Below the pieces are notes generated by a model. The model was not told where the DNA came from. It did no database searches and saw only the letters and a program-made list of their open reading frames with translations. Of a stretch of 64,000 bases of DNA, positions 45,620 through 56,266 are shown piece by piece. Origin of the DNA: Adenophora triphylla var. japonica (taxonomy: Eukaryota; Streptophyta; Magnoliopsida; Asterales; Campanulaceae); NCBI GenBank assembly GCA_022495995.1, contig JAFEMH010002337.1, positions 248,001 through 312,000 of the forward strand, read 5' to 3'. Position numbers and translations under genes: made by a program. Numbering within the stretch: the stretch's first letter is position 1; each line of letters begins with the position of its first letter.

Positions 45620-46040
45620 GTTAAGAGGTAGGCAGGTGCTTGAACTCATCAAGAAGTTTTTAACTTGTAATGAACAAGAAATATTATTTTAAAAATTAAT
45701 CAAGACACATTTCATGGAAATTCAAATGTCTTTATTGATTGGGACCCGTTTTATGAAAACTGAAATACCCTTTATTATTTAGGACGCACTTCATGGAAGC
45801 TTGATTGTCCCTTTTTTTTTTTTTGTTTAGGACACATTTCATGGAAACTTAATCGTCCTTTTTATTGTTTAGACCGAACCATATATGGCTGCCTACGTTC
45901 CCCTTTTACAAGAAAGGCTAAGGGGCTCAGGTCTTCGTAGTTCATTCTGGTGAACTAAAAAATTTTATGTGCAGCCATTTGTCTTTTGCCTAGACCGCCC
46001 TTTTTGGGGTTTCGGCCTAGTGGGCATTACTCTTTTTGCA

Positions 46041-46076
<36 letters not shown>

Positions 46077-46193
46077 TATTTTTATGTGCGGCCACTGTCT
46101 TTTGCCTAGACTCGCCCTTTTGGGGTCTTCGGCCCTAGTGGGCATTACTCTTTTTTGCACTTTTTTTCTTTTTTTTATTTTTTTTTTTTTATT
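45620..46193. repeat. E9 tandem repeats after pol, with poly-T runs
   Basis: Four diverged units of about 55-60 bp (45700-45880) share GGACACATTTCATGGAA. Then a 119-bp tandem duplication (GGGCATTACTC at about 46021 and 46139) ends each unit in a long poly-T run (about 46047-46073 and 46163-46190). No gene. Confidence 0.75.
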
Positions 46194-46224
46194 TTTTATC
46201 GAGACATAGTATCTTCGGAGTTTA

Positions 46225-47360
46225 TCACCATTGGACCGGGTGGACAAAGGGATTGCCATCCAAGTACTGCAAGCTTCATTGCTCCTCTGACGGTATTTTA
46301 CGCACCACATAAGGGCCGATCCAGACGGGTTCCCATTTTCCCGGGGTTGTCTGCAGTAGGGGCTTTACTTTCGGCACCAAGTCGCCCTCTTTGATGTCTA
46401 CGGCCTTGACCTTTTTATCAAACGCTGCGGCCATTCGCCTCTGGTAGGCTCGGGTGTGTTCCATGGCTTTTAGCCTTCTCTCGTCAGCGGGGCTAATTCA
46501 TCATGCTTGCTGCGCAACCATTCCACTTCATTGACAACTTTGTTTTCGGGAGGACCCTTAATGACGGGATTTCCAACTCACCGGTAACACTTTGCTTCCA
46601 TCCCGTAAGTTAGGGCAAAAGGAGTTTCTCCTGTAGGTACATTCGACGACAGGACGTTACGTAGCCCAGAGTGCTAGGTGCAGCTTGTCGGGCCAATCAC
46701 GACCACGGGTGGCCATCTTCCGGATGATCCGCTCGAGTGTCTTATTAGCGGCTTCCACGGCTCCATTGGTTTGAGGTGCATGCGGGGACGACTTGTGGCG
46801 AGTAACTACGGGTCGACGACGATCTATCGCAGTCTCCTTCGAAGTGTGACCCATTATCAGAAATGATCTCGTTGGGCACCCCATATCTGCACATTATGTT
46901 TTCTTTGATGAACTGGGCCACTTTTCTAGAAGTGAGGACCTTATAGGACTTGGCCTCTACCCATTTGGTGAAGTAGTCAATGGCCACCAACACGAACTCG
47001 TGCCCATTGCTTCCTGCCGGGATATTTTCCCTATCACGTCAATGCCCCAAGTTGCAAACGGCCAAGGAGTCGTCATGCGGTACGAGGTCATGAGGTGGGA
47101 GATGGTTGAGGTTGGCAAACCGCGGCATTTGTCGCGAGTTCGGACGTGCGAACGCGGTCTGTTTCCATGGAGATCCGGTAGTAACCCATTACGAGGATCA
47201 CTTGCATCAGGGCTCTGACATTCATGTGAGGACCGCAGGGACCATTGTGGACTTCGGTCATCAACTCTCTGGCTCTTTCTTGAGTGACACATAAGAGGAG
47301 TGGTCCTTGATACCGCTTCTTGTATAGGTTGCCTCCTAGAATGACGTCTTGAGAAGCCAA
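46225..47360 (-). pseudogene. E9 integrase
   Basis: The minus strand reads a zinc-binding region with VHNGPCGPHMNVRALM (about 47250) and the core with AIDYFTKWVEAKSY and YGVPNEIISDNGSHFEG (catalytic Asp residues, 46990-46855). Then come SPHAPQTNGAVEAANKTLER (catalytic Glu, about 46800) and the C-terminal GKWEPVWIGPYVVRKI (about 46330). A last frame ends YLDGNPFVHPVQW with its stop at 46225-46227. These are Gypsy Tat-type blocks. At least three frameshifts (near 47170, 46850 and 46600) split it. The usual zinc Cys pair is not visible. Confidence 0.82.
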
Positions 47361-47559
47361 CCTTTTCGGGGCTTGTAAGCTTTTGGCTCGACTCCTTCTT
47401 TTGGTCTACCTTCTTCGTCTACGAAAGGCGACTCTCAGTCTTTGAGGAATTGGTAAATACGATTGTACCAAGGTTCCTTTATAGGCTCGGGTCCCGAGGT
47501 CCACTTCACAACGAGAAAGTGGGGCTTCTCTTCTACCCACTCTGAAGGGCTTTATGGCT

Positions 47560-48020
47560 TTTCCCTCGGGGATCTCTACCCAATGAGGCTAGAGTAGCTA
47601 GAGCATCTGCGAATCTGTTCTTTTCCCTCGGCAAGTAGTGGAAAGTTACTTCTCGGAGCTGTCCGATCAACTCCTCCATATGGGCATGATACCGTTGCGA
47701 GATTAGGGTCTACGAGTCTTCCACTTGTTGGAGACTTGGTTGATGATCGGGCTGAGTCTCCGTAAACTTCGAGCTCCTTGACATTTCTTTCTAAGGCGGC
47801 CTCCAAACCGGCAATGCGGGCTTCATACTCGGCGGCATTGTTCGTGGCGAGAAAGTTCAACTTGAGGGCTATGGGGGTATGCTCATCTTTCGGATCGACC
47901 AATAGCATTCCTACACCATTTCCTCTTTTGTTAGCGGCTCAGTCAAAGAACAAGCGCCATCTATTTTCGAGCTCAGCTGCAAAGATCCCTTCATCTGGAA
48001 ATTGGGGTTCGGGCCCTCTG
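47560..48020 (-). pseudogene. E9 second RNase H-like domain
   Basis: The minus strand has ANKRGNGVGMLLVDPKDE and NFLATNNAAEYEARIAGLEA followed by AALERNVKELEVYGDS, the blocks of the additional, archaeal-type RNase H known in Tat elements: GNGVG-x-LL, NN-AEYEA, D-S. The first catalytic Asp before ANKRG is preserved but is followed by a stop. A frameshift follows YGDS near 47750. Confidence 0.75.
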
Positions 48021-48029
48021 TCTTCATTG

Positions 48030-49540
48030 CGGGAAATTCGCTAGGTGATCGACAATGCTTGACCCTTGATGGCCTTTACGGTCACATAGTTGATGTCGTA
48101 TTACGCCAAGAAGAAGGACCACTTCGCTAAACGCATCGATAGGGAAGGCTTGTCAAAGATGTACTTGATGGGGTCCATTTTCGAGACCAAGTTCACGGGG
48201 TGGGCTTGCATATAATGCTTCAACTTGCCGACTACCCGGACCGATCCTGCCGCAGTCTTTTCACACGCGAATAATTGAGCTCACTCCCTTGTAACTTCCG
48301 GTGACAAAGTAAATGGCATTCTCTACCCGAGAGTCTTTCTTCTCTTGAGCAAGCATAGCCCCAACCGCCGTGTACGCGACGGTTAGATAGAGCGAAGAAG
48401 AGGCTTGTCTATGTGGGGGCATAGTGCGGGGGATGCACTAAGTATGCCTTGATGCGGTCAAAGGCGTCTTGGCATTCTTCGGTCCATTACGTGTCCACAT
48501 TCTTCTTCATGAGCTTGAAGATGGGCTCGCACATAGTGGTCAAGCGATTGACAAAGCGGGCGATGTCTTGCAATTTTCCCATGAAGCTTTTGACTTATGC
48601 AGGTTTGAGGTGGCCTCATATCCATGATAGCTTTGATCTTTCGGGGTCAACTTCTATACCTCGCTCAGTGACCATGTACCCAAGCACTTTTCCCCTTGTC
48701 ACTCCGAAGGTGCATTTGGCGGGGTTTAGTCTCATGGAATCTTTGTCTCGGCCTCTCGAAAGAATTTTCGTAGGTCAACAAAGTCTTGCCCACCTTCTCC
48801 TTTGGAGTGGATTATCATGTCGTCTACGTAGACCTCAATCTCCTTGTGGATCATGTCATGAAAAAGTGCGGTCGCTGCCCTTTGGTAAGTAGCCCCGGCA
48901 TTCTTGAGCCCGAATGGCATTCTTGTATAACGATGGGTTCCCCACGGTGTGGTGAAGGCTGTCTTTTCTTGGTCTTCCTCGGCCATCTTGATGCAGTTGT
49001 AGCACTGAAAACCATCAACGAAGGATTTGACTTCGTAGTTGGCGGTGGAGTCCACCGGGATGTCTATGTTTGGCGAGAGGGTAGTCGTCTTTGGGGCTGG
49101 CCTTGTTCGGATCTCGGAAATCCACACGGCGGCGCACCTTCCCATTGGCCTTGGTTACGGTCACGATGTTGGACAACCATGTCGGGTATTCAATGACTAC
49201 GATGAATCCTACCCGTTAGCTTCTCAATTTCTTCTTTGACTGTAGAGACCATTCCGGCTTGATCTTTCTCGGTTTACGCTTTGCGGCTTGGCATGCGGTG
49301 CTAGAGGGATTACGTGCTCTACTATCGAACTGTCTAGCCCGGCATATCTTTGTATGACCATGCAAACACGTCGACGTATTCTACGAGCGGCTCAATCAAT
49401 CTGTCCCTTTCAACCCCACGGAAGAAGCTTCCAATCTGTGTCTCTTTAGGTTCCTCAATAGTACCCAAGTTCACACTTATCAAAACCTCCTCGGCGGCTT
49501 GGGCCCGGTTTTCCTCTTTTACGAAACACCTTAAAGATTT
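48030..49540 (-). pseudogene. E9 reverse transcriptase and first RNase H
   Basis: Begins near 49530 with EEVLISVNLGTIEEPKETQI and VDVFAWSYKDMPG, the usual run-in to Tat RT. The main block at 49010-48780 has STANYEVKSFVDGFQ, KTAFTTPWGTHRYTRMPFG and the catalytic YVDDM at 48816-48830. Connection and RNase H follow with FKLMKKNVDT, then WTEECQDAFDRIKAYL and AVGAMLAQEKKDSRVENAIY. The upstream VTKANGK-type block is in another frame. Odd residues such as CYNCIKM in place of GYNQIKM coincide with CAG codons and may be sequencing errors. Confidence 0.82.
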
Positions 49541-50449
49541 CTTTAATGTATTGTTCGTTTAGTGTGTTTGCATCTTGTTCAAATGATTCATTATTAAGCT
49601 GTTGTTAAGTTTTGAGTTAATTTATCATTTGTTAAGTTGGCAATAAGAGGATAATCGAAAAGATTTGTCATTTCATTCAAGATAAGGGGAAAGATGACAT
49701 CGATTACATTTTCATAATCCTCGGGCGTGAGGCCTTCGGATGACTACGAGGGCCAGGAATTCGAAGATTCTGACTCAGCTGAATAGACAACGGGGTGTTT
49801 GACACGGCCGGGTTGAGGAGGACGGGTACCAATCCAAGCTCCGTGATCATTTCTTTGTCGGCGGCTATCGGCCACGAGAATGTCTCCCAATTCTTCAATG
49901 GCATTTACTGTCTTAGTCACCAAAGTGCGAGGATCAAAATGACTTTCACCATCGTCTCCAATAACGGCAACTATCTCATCATACCCTGAAGTCGATCAAA
50001 TGGGATTTGTGCTTCTTCGTCAAACAACTCTTGCAAACCCCATTTGTCTTATGCTTGGCGGCTTCTATCTGGCTGATCTTTGGAAGAGCTAACTCAAAGG
50101 CGGAGAAGTCCATTGTCCCGGATGCGACCTTTTGACAACGGCCGGATTTCCTTTGAAGACGTACTCATTACGAACGGTAGTGGTAGCCCCGGGGATATCG
50201 GCAAATCAAGGAACATTCTTCGAACGGGATTGGTGGCTTTCCCCTAACTTTCTCAAGGTTCTCTAGAAGGGTTTTACGAGGAGATGCGGCGATCACTTTC
50301 ATCATATTGTGTCCCTCCTTTTACAAAGTAATGGGTCGAGAGACGGTGTAAGGATGGAGTGGACCCCTTCACCTTTCGTGCCTTTAGCTTTTAGGCATCC
50401 CGAGGGTTCGGTTTGTACCCCAAGCCATATGCGGTAGTCTGCTCCTTCA

Positions 50450-51010
50450 CATCAATGATGGTGTTACGACCTTGAAGTCTTCTACCCAATCCAAGTCCGG
50501 AAGATAGCTCATTTTTCGCATCATTCTCATGGCGGGAGGGATTTTATCGGAAGTAGTGGTGAGGTCGGTGCAACACACTTGTGCCTTGGAAGAAGCTACG
50601 GAGAATCCGGTCAATGCTAACCCTTCATCATCATGCTTGATCTCCAATATCGGGATGTCCCGGTCTTGGTTCCTTCTCTTTGTGACACTTTGTCCCCATA
50701 AATGGTGGTGATAGTTCCATCACTCGGCGAAATTTGACGCCTTGGCGATGCAAAGTAGAGGCTACCCCGTTTATCTCGGTGGATCCAAGGCCGTCCCAAG
50801 AAGGCGGTAAATGAAATTGGAATGTCAATAACTTGAAAATCAACATCCATGACCTTTTTCCGAACCACATCTTGAGAGTGGCGATCCCCAAAGCGATCGT
50901 GCGGTGGAGTCATAGGCCTTAATAGTCGACTAGAAGGCTTTAAGTCCGTTGGCTTCGATCCAATAAATCCATCATCTTAGGCGGCAAGACATTCATTGCG
51001 GACCCCGTCA
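50450..51010 (-). pseudogene. E9 aspartic protease
   Basis: On the minus strand RLPRVLVDGVRNECLAA (about 51030-50985) stands where RILVD-x-GSALN is expected. The DNG triad is damaged. It is followed by VMDVDFQVIDIPISFTAFLG and RPWIHRD (about 50860-50770), the conserved second half of Tat/Ogre proteases. Further down, GDKVSQREG continues the known tail. The catalytic site seems lost or misread. Confidence 0.68.
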
Positions 51011-52926
51011 ACTAGTACTCGTGGCAATCGACGCTCTTCTAAGCGGGCTTGTGATGTAAAGAGGTTCGTTGTGACTAGCCCCATACTTTGGCGAGTCCAA
51101 TTCGGTGAAGGTAATGATGTTTCCATAGTGGATATTTCCAATCATTTGGACGACCTCATCGGGGTGACATCTATGGGCACCATGGTCTTGGCCAAACTTT
51201 CTTCTAGTTTCAACTTATGAGGGTATGAAGAGGTTAACGGGGACCATAAGGAGATATTGGCTTGGGTACACTTCAGCGAGTTAGGATTGGATCCTCCTTA
51301 TCGAGTCGGGCTTTTACGCTTCTAGCTTATAAGGTCTTTTATCTGTCTTTGGTTAGAGACGGCATTCCTTTTGTCACCCTTAAGTGCTCAATACTCATCT
51401 GTCCGGACCAGGAGTCATCACATAGACATTGGATTTTCCTTGGTCATCATTCCCTCTTTGGAGGATTACATCAATTCTTTCAAAGTCGAGGCGGATTCTT
51501 GCGGCGTATGGCCAATTCTGGCGATTGATCGATTGGCGGCGTCGGAAGCATAGGCGGCTTCCGAATCTGGTCCCCGGGTTACCGGCTTTTTGACCTTTTC
51601 ACATTCTCCGTTTAAAGCTTTCACGAGTCTCATTCAAACTTTTCAAAGTCGGCATGCAACAAGAATTATCACTTAGGATTTTGGAGCTTGGCAAATGGCT
51701 TTCTCATCCGATCCTAGCAACTTCTTTAACGAGTAGGATCACATTCCTCATCACCATCGAAGCATGTCTTTTCTTTCCACAGGGGTCAACCTTTTGACGG
51801 CATTTTGGACATTGGCTAAACACTTTACGAAATGGGAAATTCCATCATCAATAAGGATTTACGCGGGGTCGAACCTCATGGCGGGTTCCTTTTCCTTCCC
51901 ATCAGAGATATTTTCGGGCTTTTTGGCTTCGGGCTAACCACTCCTCTATTGTCCCTTCCGGCACTTCGGCGTGTCTTCATCGGTGTCACTACGGTAGCTC
52001 TCGTGGGAACTTTCGTCTTGGCTCTTATGACCAATGAGGGCAAAAGCAGGTCGGGATACTTGACGCCATATGAGGGGTATCTCGGACTCTTCCTCGGGCT
52101 TAGGGATTACCGGGGAAGACATCATTATCATCGTAGGACATAAAGGGACTGGGGTCGCCTCTAAACTCGGGACTCTTTCCAAGGCATCCATACATTCTTC
52201 TTCGGACCAAGTTTCGGGAGTGACTACTAACACCGTGATAGAGTCTACCCTTCTGATGAGAGTTTGGCTTCGGCGACACTTACATGTTCTAGATCGGTGG
52301 GAGGAGCCCACTTCCCTCTTTTGGCTAAAGCTTCGCTCAAGTCTCTCCATTCACCTACCAAGTCCTTGTACGGAGTATTGAACTCTAGGATATAGGACTC
52401 ATACACTACCTCATCCTTCTCAGGAGCCTTTGCATAGGCTGAGACACACTTTGAAGTGATTTCATCCCCTGTTCAGTGCAGCGGCTTTCTGCCTCATCTT
52501 GCCCTTCGGGTTTCACTTCCGTTGGCTCCAAGTCCATTCCTTCTACTAGCTGTCATCATCACTTTGTAAATCCACCCATTCCTATTCTCATTCCCGATCG
52601 ACTCTTCGCTGTAGCTATCGAGAGGTAGGCAAATTCACGGCGTTGACAAAGTTGGAAAGGTCAAGCGCACTTGGGATTCCAAGGTAGGGAAATTTGGCTC
52701 ACGGGTGAAAGGAGGAAAAGGATCCCATGGAGGGATTTAGAGGAAGCGAGGTGTCGGGACCCTAACAGCTTGGGGTATTGGATAAGACTGAGAAAGGACA
52801 GTCTTTGGTAATGGGTTATATGAAGATGGGGGAGGGAATTGGTTATAGGCTAGCTCTTCTTCCCTAGTCATCTGGTTACCCAAACCAGCACTGTTTTCTG
52901 TCAAATCGGTCATTCCCGACTCTCTC
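51011..52926 (-). pseudogene. E9 gag-like region, poorly conserved
   Basis: A minus-strand ATG at about 52926 starts MTDLTENSAGLGNQM and EEELAYNQFPPPSSYNPLPK, then WDPFPPFTREPNFP after a stop. Later pieces are EDEVVYESYILEFNTP-like (about 52390) and PETWSEEECMDALERVPSLE (about 52215-52155). I could not find the capsid block (FRMP...LRWF) present in E3, nor a clear zinc knuckle, so part of gag is missing or heavily diverged. Many stops. Confidence 0.5.
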
Positions 52927-53059
52927 GGCCCGATGGCGAGGATTACGGCGGCGTACCGTCGAGGATTACTGCGCTAACAAGTCGGCGGCCGGTGTTCTCA
53001 CCCACTTCTTTCTCGCTGCGGGAAAGGGATAGGAAAGGTTTAGACTCGGGGTAGGTGTT

Positions 53060-54640
53060 TAGGGTGAAGGCTCGGGCAATATGCAAATTAGAATCTTCAA
53101 GTTTACTTAAAACAGTGTCTTTTATTAATATCTATTTGGTTGGAAAAGGGGTTACGCCCTTCTTTTTCACAACTACTCTAGATCCTGGATCGGTGGGTTC
53201 CGTCACTACGTCTATAAGCCCCTCGTATTCCACCCGTATTTCGACCTCCCGGGGTGGACGGCCCGGGCGAGGGTCCTATAGGGCACGCGGATCCCACCGG
53301 CCAGAGTAAGAAACGCTCCTATCGGGTCTAGCGGGTCATAGGACCTTTCAACGCACGAGCGATGCGGATTATAGTCAAGGCAATACGGGAAAGTCTCGTC
53401 TCTGCCTTGACGGATCTTTGTGAGTTTCGCTTGAGCGAATGACGGTTTTTGACTTTCGGTAATGTCCAGAGAATATAATAGGCATGGGTCGGGCGGCAAA
53501 GCCGGATGACACGGTGTCACATTGAACTTCGTTGCATACGCGGTGCGCGAGTCGGAATCGAAGTCAATGCCGGTCAAGATCTTGCCAATTTTTCCTTGTC
53601 GGAATTTTGGCGAGCTTCGCTTGAGCGAAAGATCTTTTATTTTGGCAAAGACTTGGTCTTGACTCTTACGCATTCCGTGCGGGTCAAGGTCAATAGTCAA
53701 TGTCGGAGTCAAGATCCCACCGATTTTTCCTTGTCGGAATTTCGGCGGAATTTCGCTTGAGCGAAAATCTTGGCTTCCGTTATGAGCTAAGGCTTGACCT
53801 TTACGTGGGTATGCAAGCTGGGCTATATGACACGGACTAGACCAAAAACCAACCAAAAGTCACGGATTTTGAAACGTGTGACACGGGTGTGCATTGGTCG
53901 GCCGGCCGCCATGGGGAGGTTGGGATGATTCCGTGCGCGCCGGGAGCATCGTAAGGCTGTCCGTGACTGCATTTGGAACCACCCTCGGGTTTGAGGGACG
54001 TGCGTGCAAAAGTGTACGGGATATATCGGGTGCGCGTAGTGTGCGGTCTCCTAAAATTGTTCCTTTTTGAGTTAAAACGAGAGATTTTCATAAATGTGTT
54101 TTAAAGGAATGATTTTCGGGACGGGGAAAATGCAACACGTAAGCACGTAAATTTTAAGGAGCCCCGGTCATGGAGCTGAATTGCCCCAAGCCGCTAGGGA
54201 TCGCCGGATTAACCATGATTTTTCCTGGTGGAATTGCCACTGAGGTCGTATGGTCAGAATCCTGTGAGGATTAGCCGTACGACTGCATGGATCAATTTTC
54301 CAGGTTCCACTCCTTTTGCTATTTTTCGGGTTGTTTCCCGTTCAAAGTATGCACAGATTCCAAGATGCAAATGATGCAATGCAAGGTAAAAGAAAGCAAG
54401 CACGATTAATGAAATCGGCGATGGGAGTCTAACCTGCTCAAAGGGAAAAGCTTTTTGTATTTTTTTTTTTTTTCAAAATTTTTTTTCGAAAAGGGGATAC
54501 TGGTACGTGGGATTGTTAAACCACCTTGTTATCCCAAGCCCCGGGTTAGGGAGCGATACAGGAAGGGTAAGTGGGGTCCACCTATATACCAAGTATCGAT
54601 TTTTGTTTTTGAAAATAAAGCTTTTCTCCTTTGGGTTTAG
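53060..54640. other. E9 leader with diverged repeats and hairpins
   Basis: Repeats of roughly 130 bp at about 53410, 53590 and 53730 share TCGGAATTT and a hairpin TTCGCTTGAGCGAA. The block GGTGGACGGCCCGGGCGAGG (about 53255) is shared with the E3 leader. A minus-strand open frame (53856-53212) lies over these repeats and has no family features, so I do not call it a gene. Confidence 0.6.
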
Positions 54641-54658
54641 TCCCCAGCGGAGTCGCCA
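54641..54658 (-). other. E9 primer-binding site
   Basis: The minus strand reads TGGCGACTCCGCTGGGGA, three bases from the 5' LTR. It is a tRNA-Arg-type site, identical to that of E3. Confidence 0.8.
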
Positions 54659-54661
54659 AAC

Positions 54662-56261
54662 TGTGAATGTGTGCCCAAAATTTTTGTTTATTGGAATTCA
54701 CGCGAGTTTGAAGACATCCGGTTTATTTGAAAAACGGAGTCGCCACGCCATTTTGATTACCTCAAAACTTTGAAAAAAAGGTTTTATGGGTTCGGAGGTT
54801 AAGTTACCCCTTGGGAAGAACGTTTGGCGTTCACCCAAAGTGCCTTGCCGGAGCAAGTCTCCCTAGATTTCATTAATCGTGTTTGCTTGCGTGCTTTCTT
54901 TGTGTGCATGTGTTTGAAAATAAGGGGGGAATGTCCCAAGTTGTCTTCCGGACGTACAAACCATTTGTTGGTTGTCGCTCGGGATTCCTTGGATTTTATG
55001 TATTTGGGATTATGATCCCGTCCTCATCTTATGACTTATGATCATCGCATTTTAAACCTCGGGACCCTCGGGACTTGCGTGATCGAGAGAATGACTCTCT
55101 TTTGGGTCAAAGATGAGGTTCTTTAGGAAGGAATGTCCTTAGCCCATCAATCCTACGCTTTAAGACGGTCGAGCTCGTATAGAGGCTTCATACTCATTCT
55201 TAAGCGATAATTGGAGATATAGGGTTCAAGGTTATCCTTTTCCTAAAGAAATCATGAACCTTTAATGGAAGGAACGATGCAAAGATGAGAACTTTTACAC
55301 CGGTCCGTTCCAAGGTTGGGGGAAAGGGGAAATGCATGATGAAAAAATGACTCTTTAATGAAAAGATGACATTTTTAGGTTGCAAATGATGCATTTTGAT
55401 TGAAAGAAATGATCTTTATGCAAATGATGCATAAAGATTTGATTTTTATGCAAATGATGCATTGAAAAAGGGGTTTTGATGCAAAGGATGCATTTTTATT
55501 GAAAAGATTTGATCTTTATATGCAAATGATTCATAAAGATAACATTTTTATTGGAAAATAGGGATTTTAGGTGCAAAGGATGCACCTTTATGAAAAAAGA
55601 CTACATTTTTATGACAAATGAGGTCTTAATGCATGCAAAGGGGAAGGGGATGATAAAGATGTGATCTTTAAGCTACCAAGTCCCAAGCAATATAAAGACA
55701 ATGCAATGAGCAATTTATAAAGCAATTAGGATGCAAGGATAGGGCGTGCGAGGTTACCAATGACTTCCTTTGCTTCTCGGGACGGAGCTAGGAGGAGAGG
55801 TCGATCTTTGGTCTTCAAGGAGGAGGGATGAAGCTTCTTGGCCTTCCTTCTTCTTCTTCTTGAATTCCCAGCAGTTTCTTCACGTCTTTCAGAGTGGATT
55901 GAGTATTTTTCTCATATATTGTGTGTTTTGAAATGGGTAGAGGAGGGCTCTATTTATAGGCAGTCTGGATAAGGCTAATGAAGCCGTGCGGCTGCAGGCT
56001 CTTTGCAAATGAGGCCGTGCGGTCTTATCCATTGTGACTCAGCATTCTAGAACCATGCAAGGTGGCATCATTCTAGAAGCTTCCCCCTAATTAAGAAAAA
56101 CGTGTTTTCTTAATTAGGAAGGCTCCTTACAGCCCTAATTTAGATTTGGACTGTTCCAGGACATTTCCGGAACACTAGGAAGGTCCGGGGAATTACCGGA
56201 AAATTTACCGAAATGTCGGGAAAATTAACCGGAAGGCATGAGCCAGATTTGGGTACTTACA
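54662..56261 (-). repeat. E9 5' LTR
   Basis: 1600 bp copy of 37986-39584, with palindromes GCCGTGCGGC (55983-55992) and GCCGTGCGGT (56014-56023) beside the TATA box (about 55951-55958). The U5 box CGGAGTCGCCA is at 54735-54745. Several of the differences from the other LTR fall on CAG, CTG or CCGG. Confidence 0.92.
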
Positions 56262-56266
56262 ATAGG

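Larger units (their letters stand above)
37986..56261 (-). mobile_element. E9: 18.3 kb Tat/Ogre Gypsy element with antisense modules
   Basis: LTRs at 37986-39584 and 54662-56261, target duplication ATAGG (37981-37985 and 56262-56266). On the minus strand the order is 5' LTR, primer-binding site, leader with repeats, gag-like region, protease, RT, RNase H, a second RNase H-like domain, integrase, tandem repeats, a 5 kb region with two reverse-oriented modules, 50-bp tandem repeats, polypurine tract and 3' LTR. Large size, tRNA-Arg-like primer site and two RNase H-like blocks are Tat/Ogre traits. Frameshifts throughout pol make it inactive as read. Confidence 0.9.

Noticed and set aside
46047..46190. 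Poly-T runs as transcription terminators
   Set aside because: They belong to a 119-bp tandem duplication behind E9 pol on the opposite strand and there is no RNA polymerase III gene nearby.
53212..53856. 214-residue open frame on the minus strand in the E9 leader
   Set aside because: It runs over diverged non-coding repeats with hairpins, shares no motif with gag or other proteins and its E3 counterpart is not open.
18929..54658. Primer-binding sites read as pieces of tRNA genes
   Set aside because: Only about 18 bases match a tRNA 3' end, they sit exactly next to LTRs, and no cloverleaf is present.
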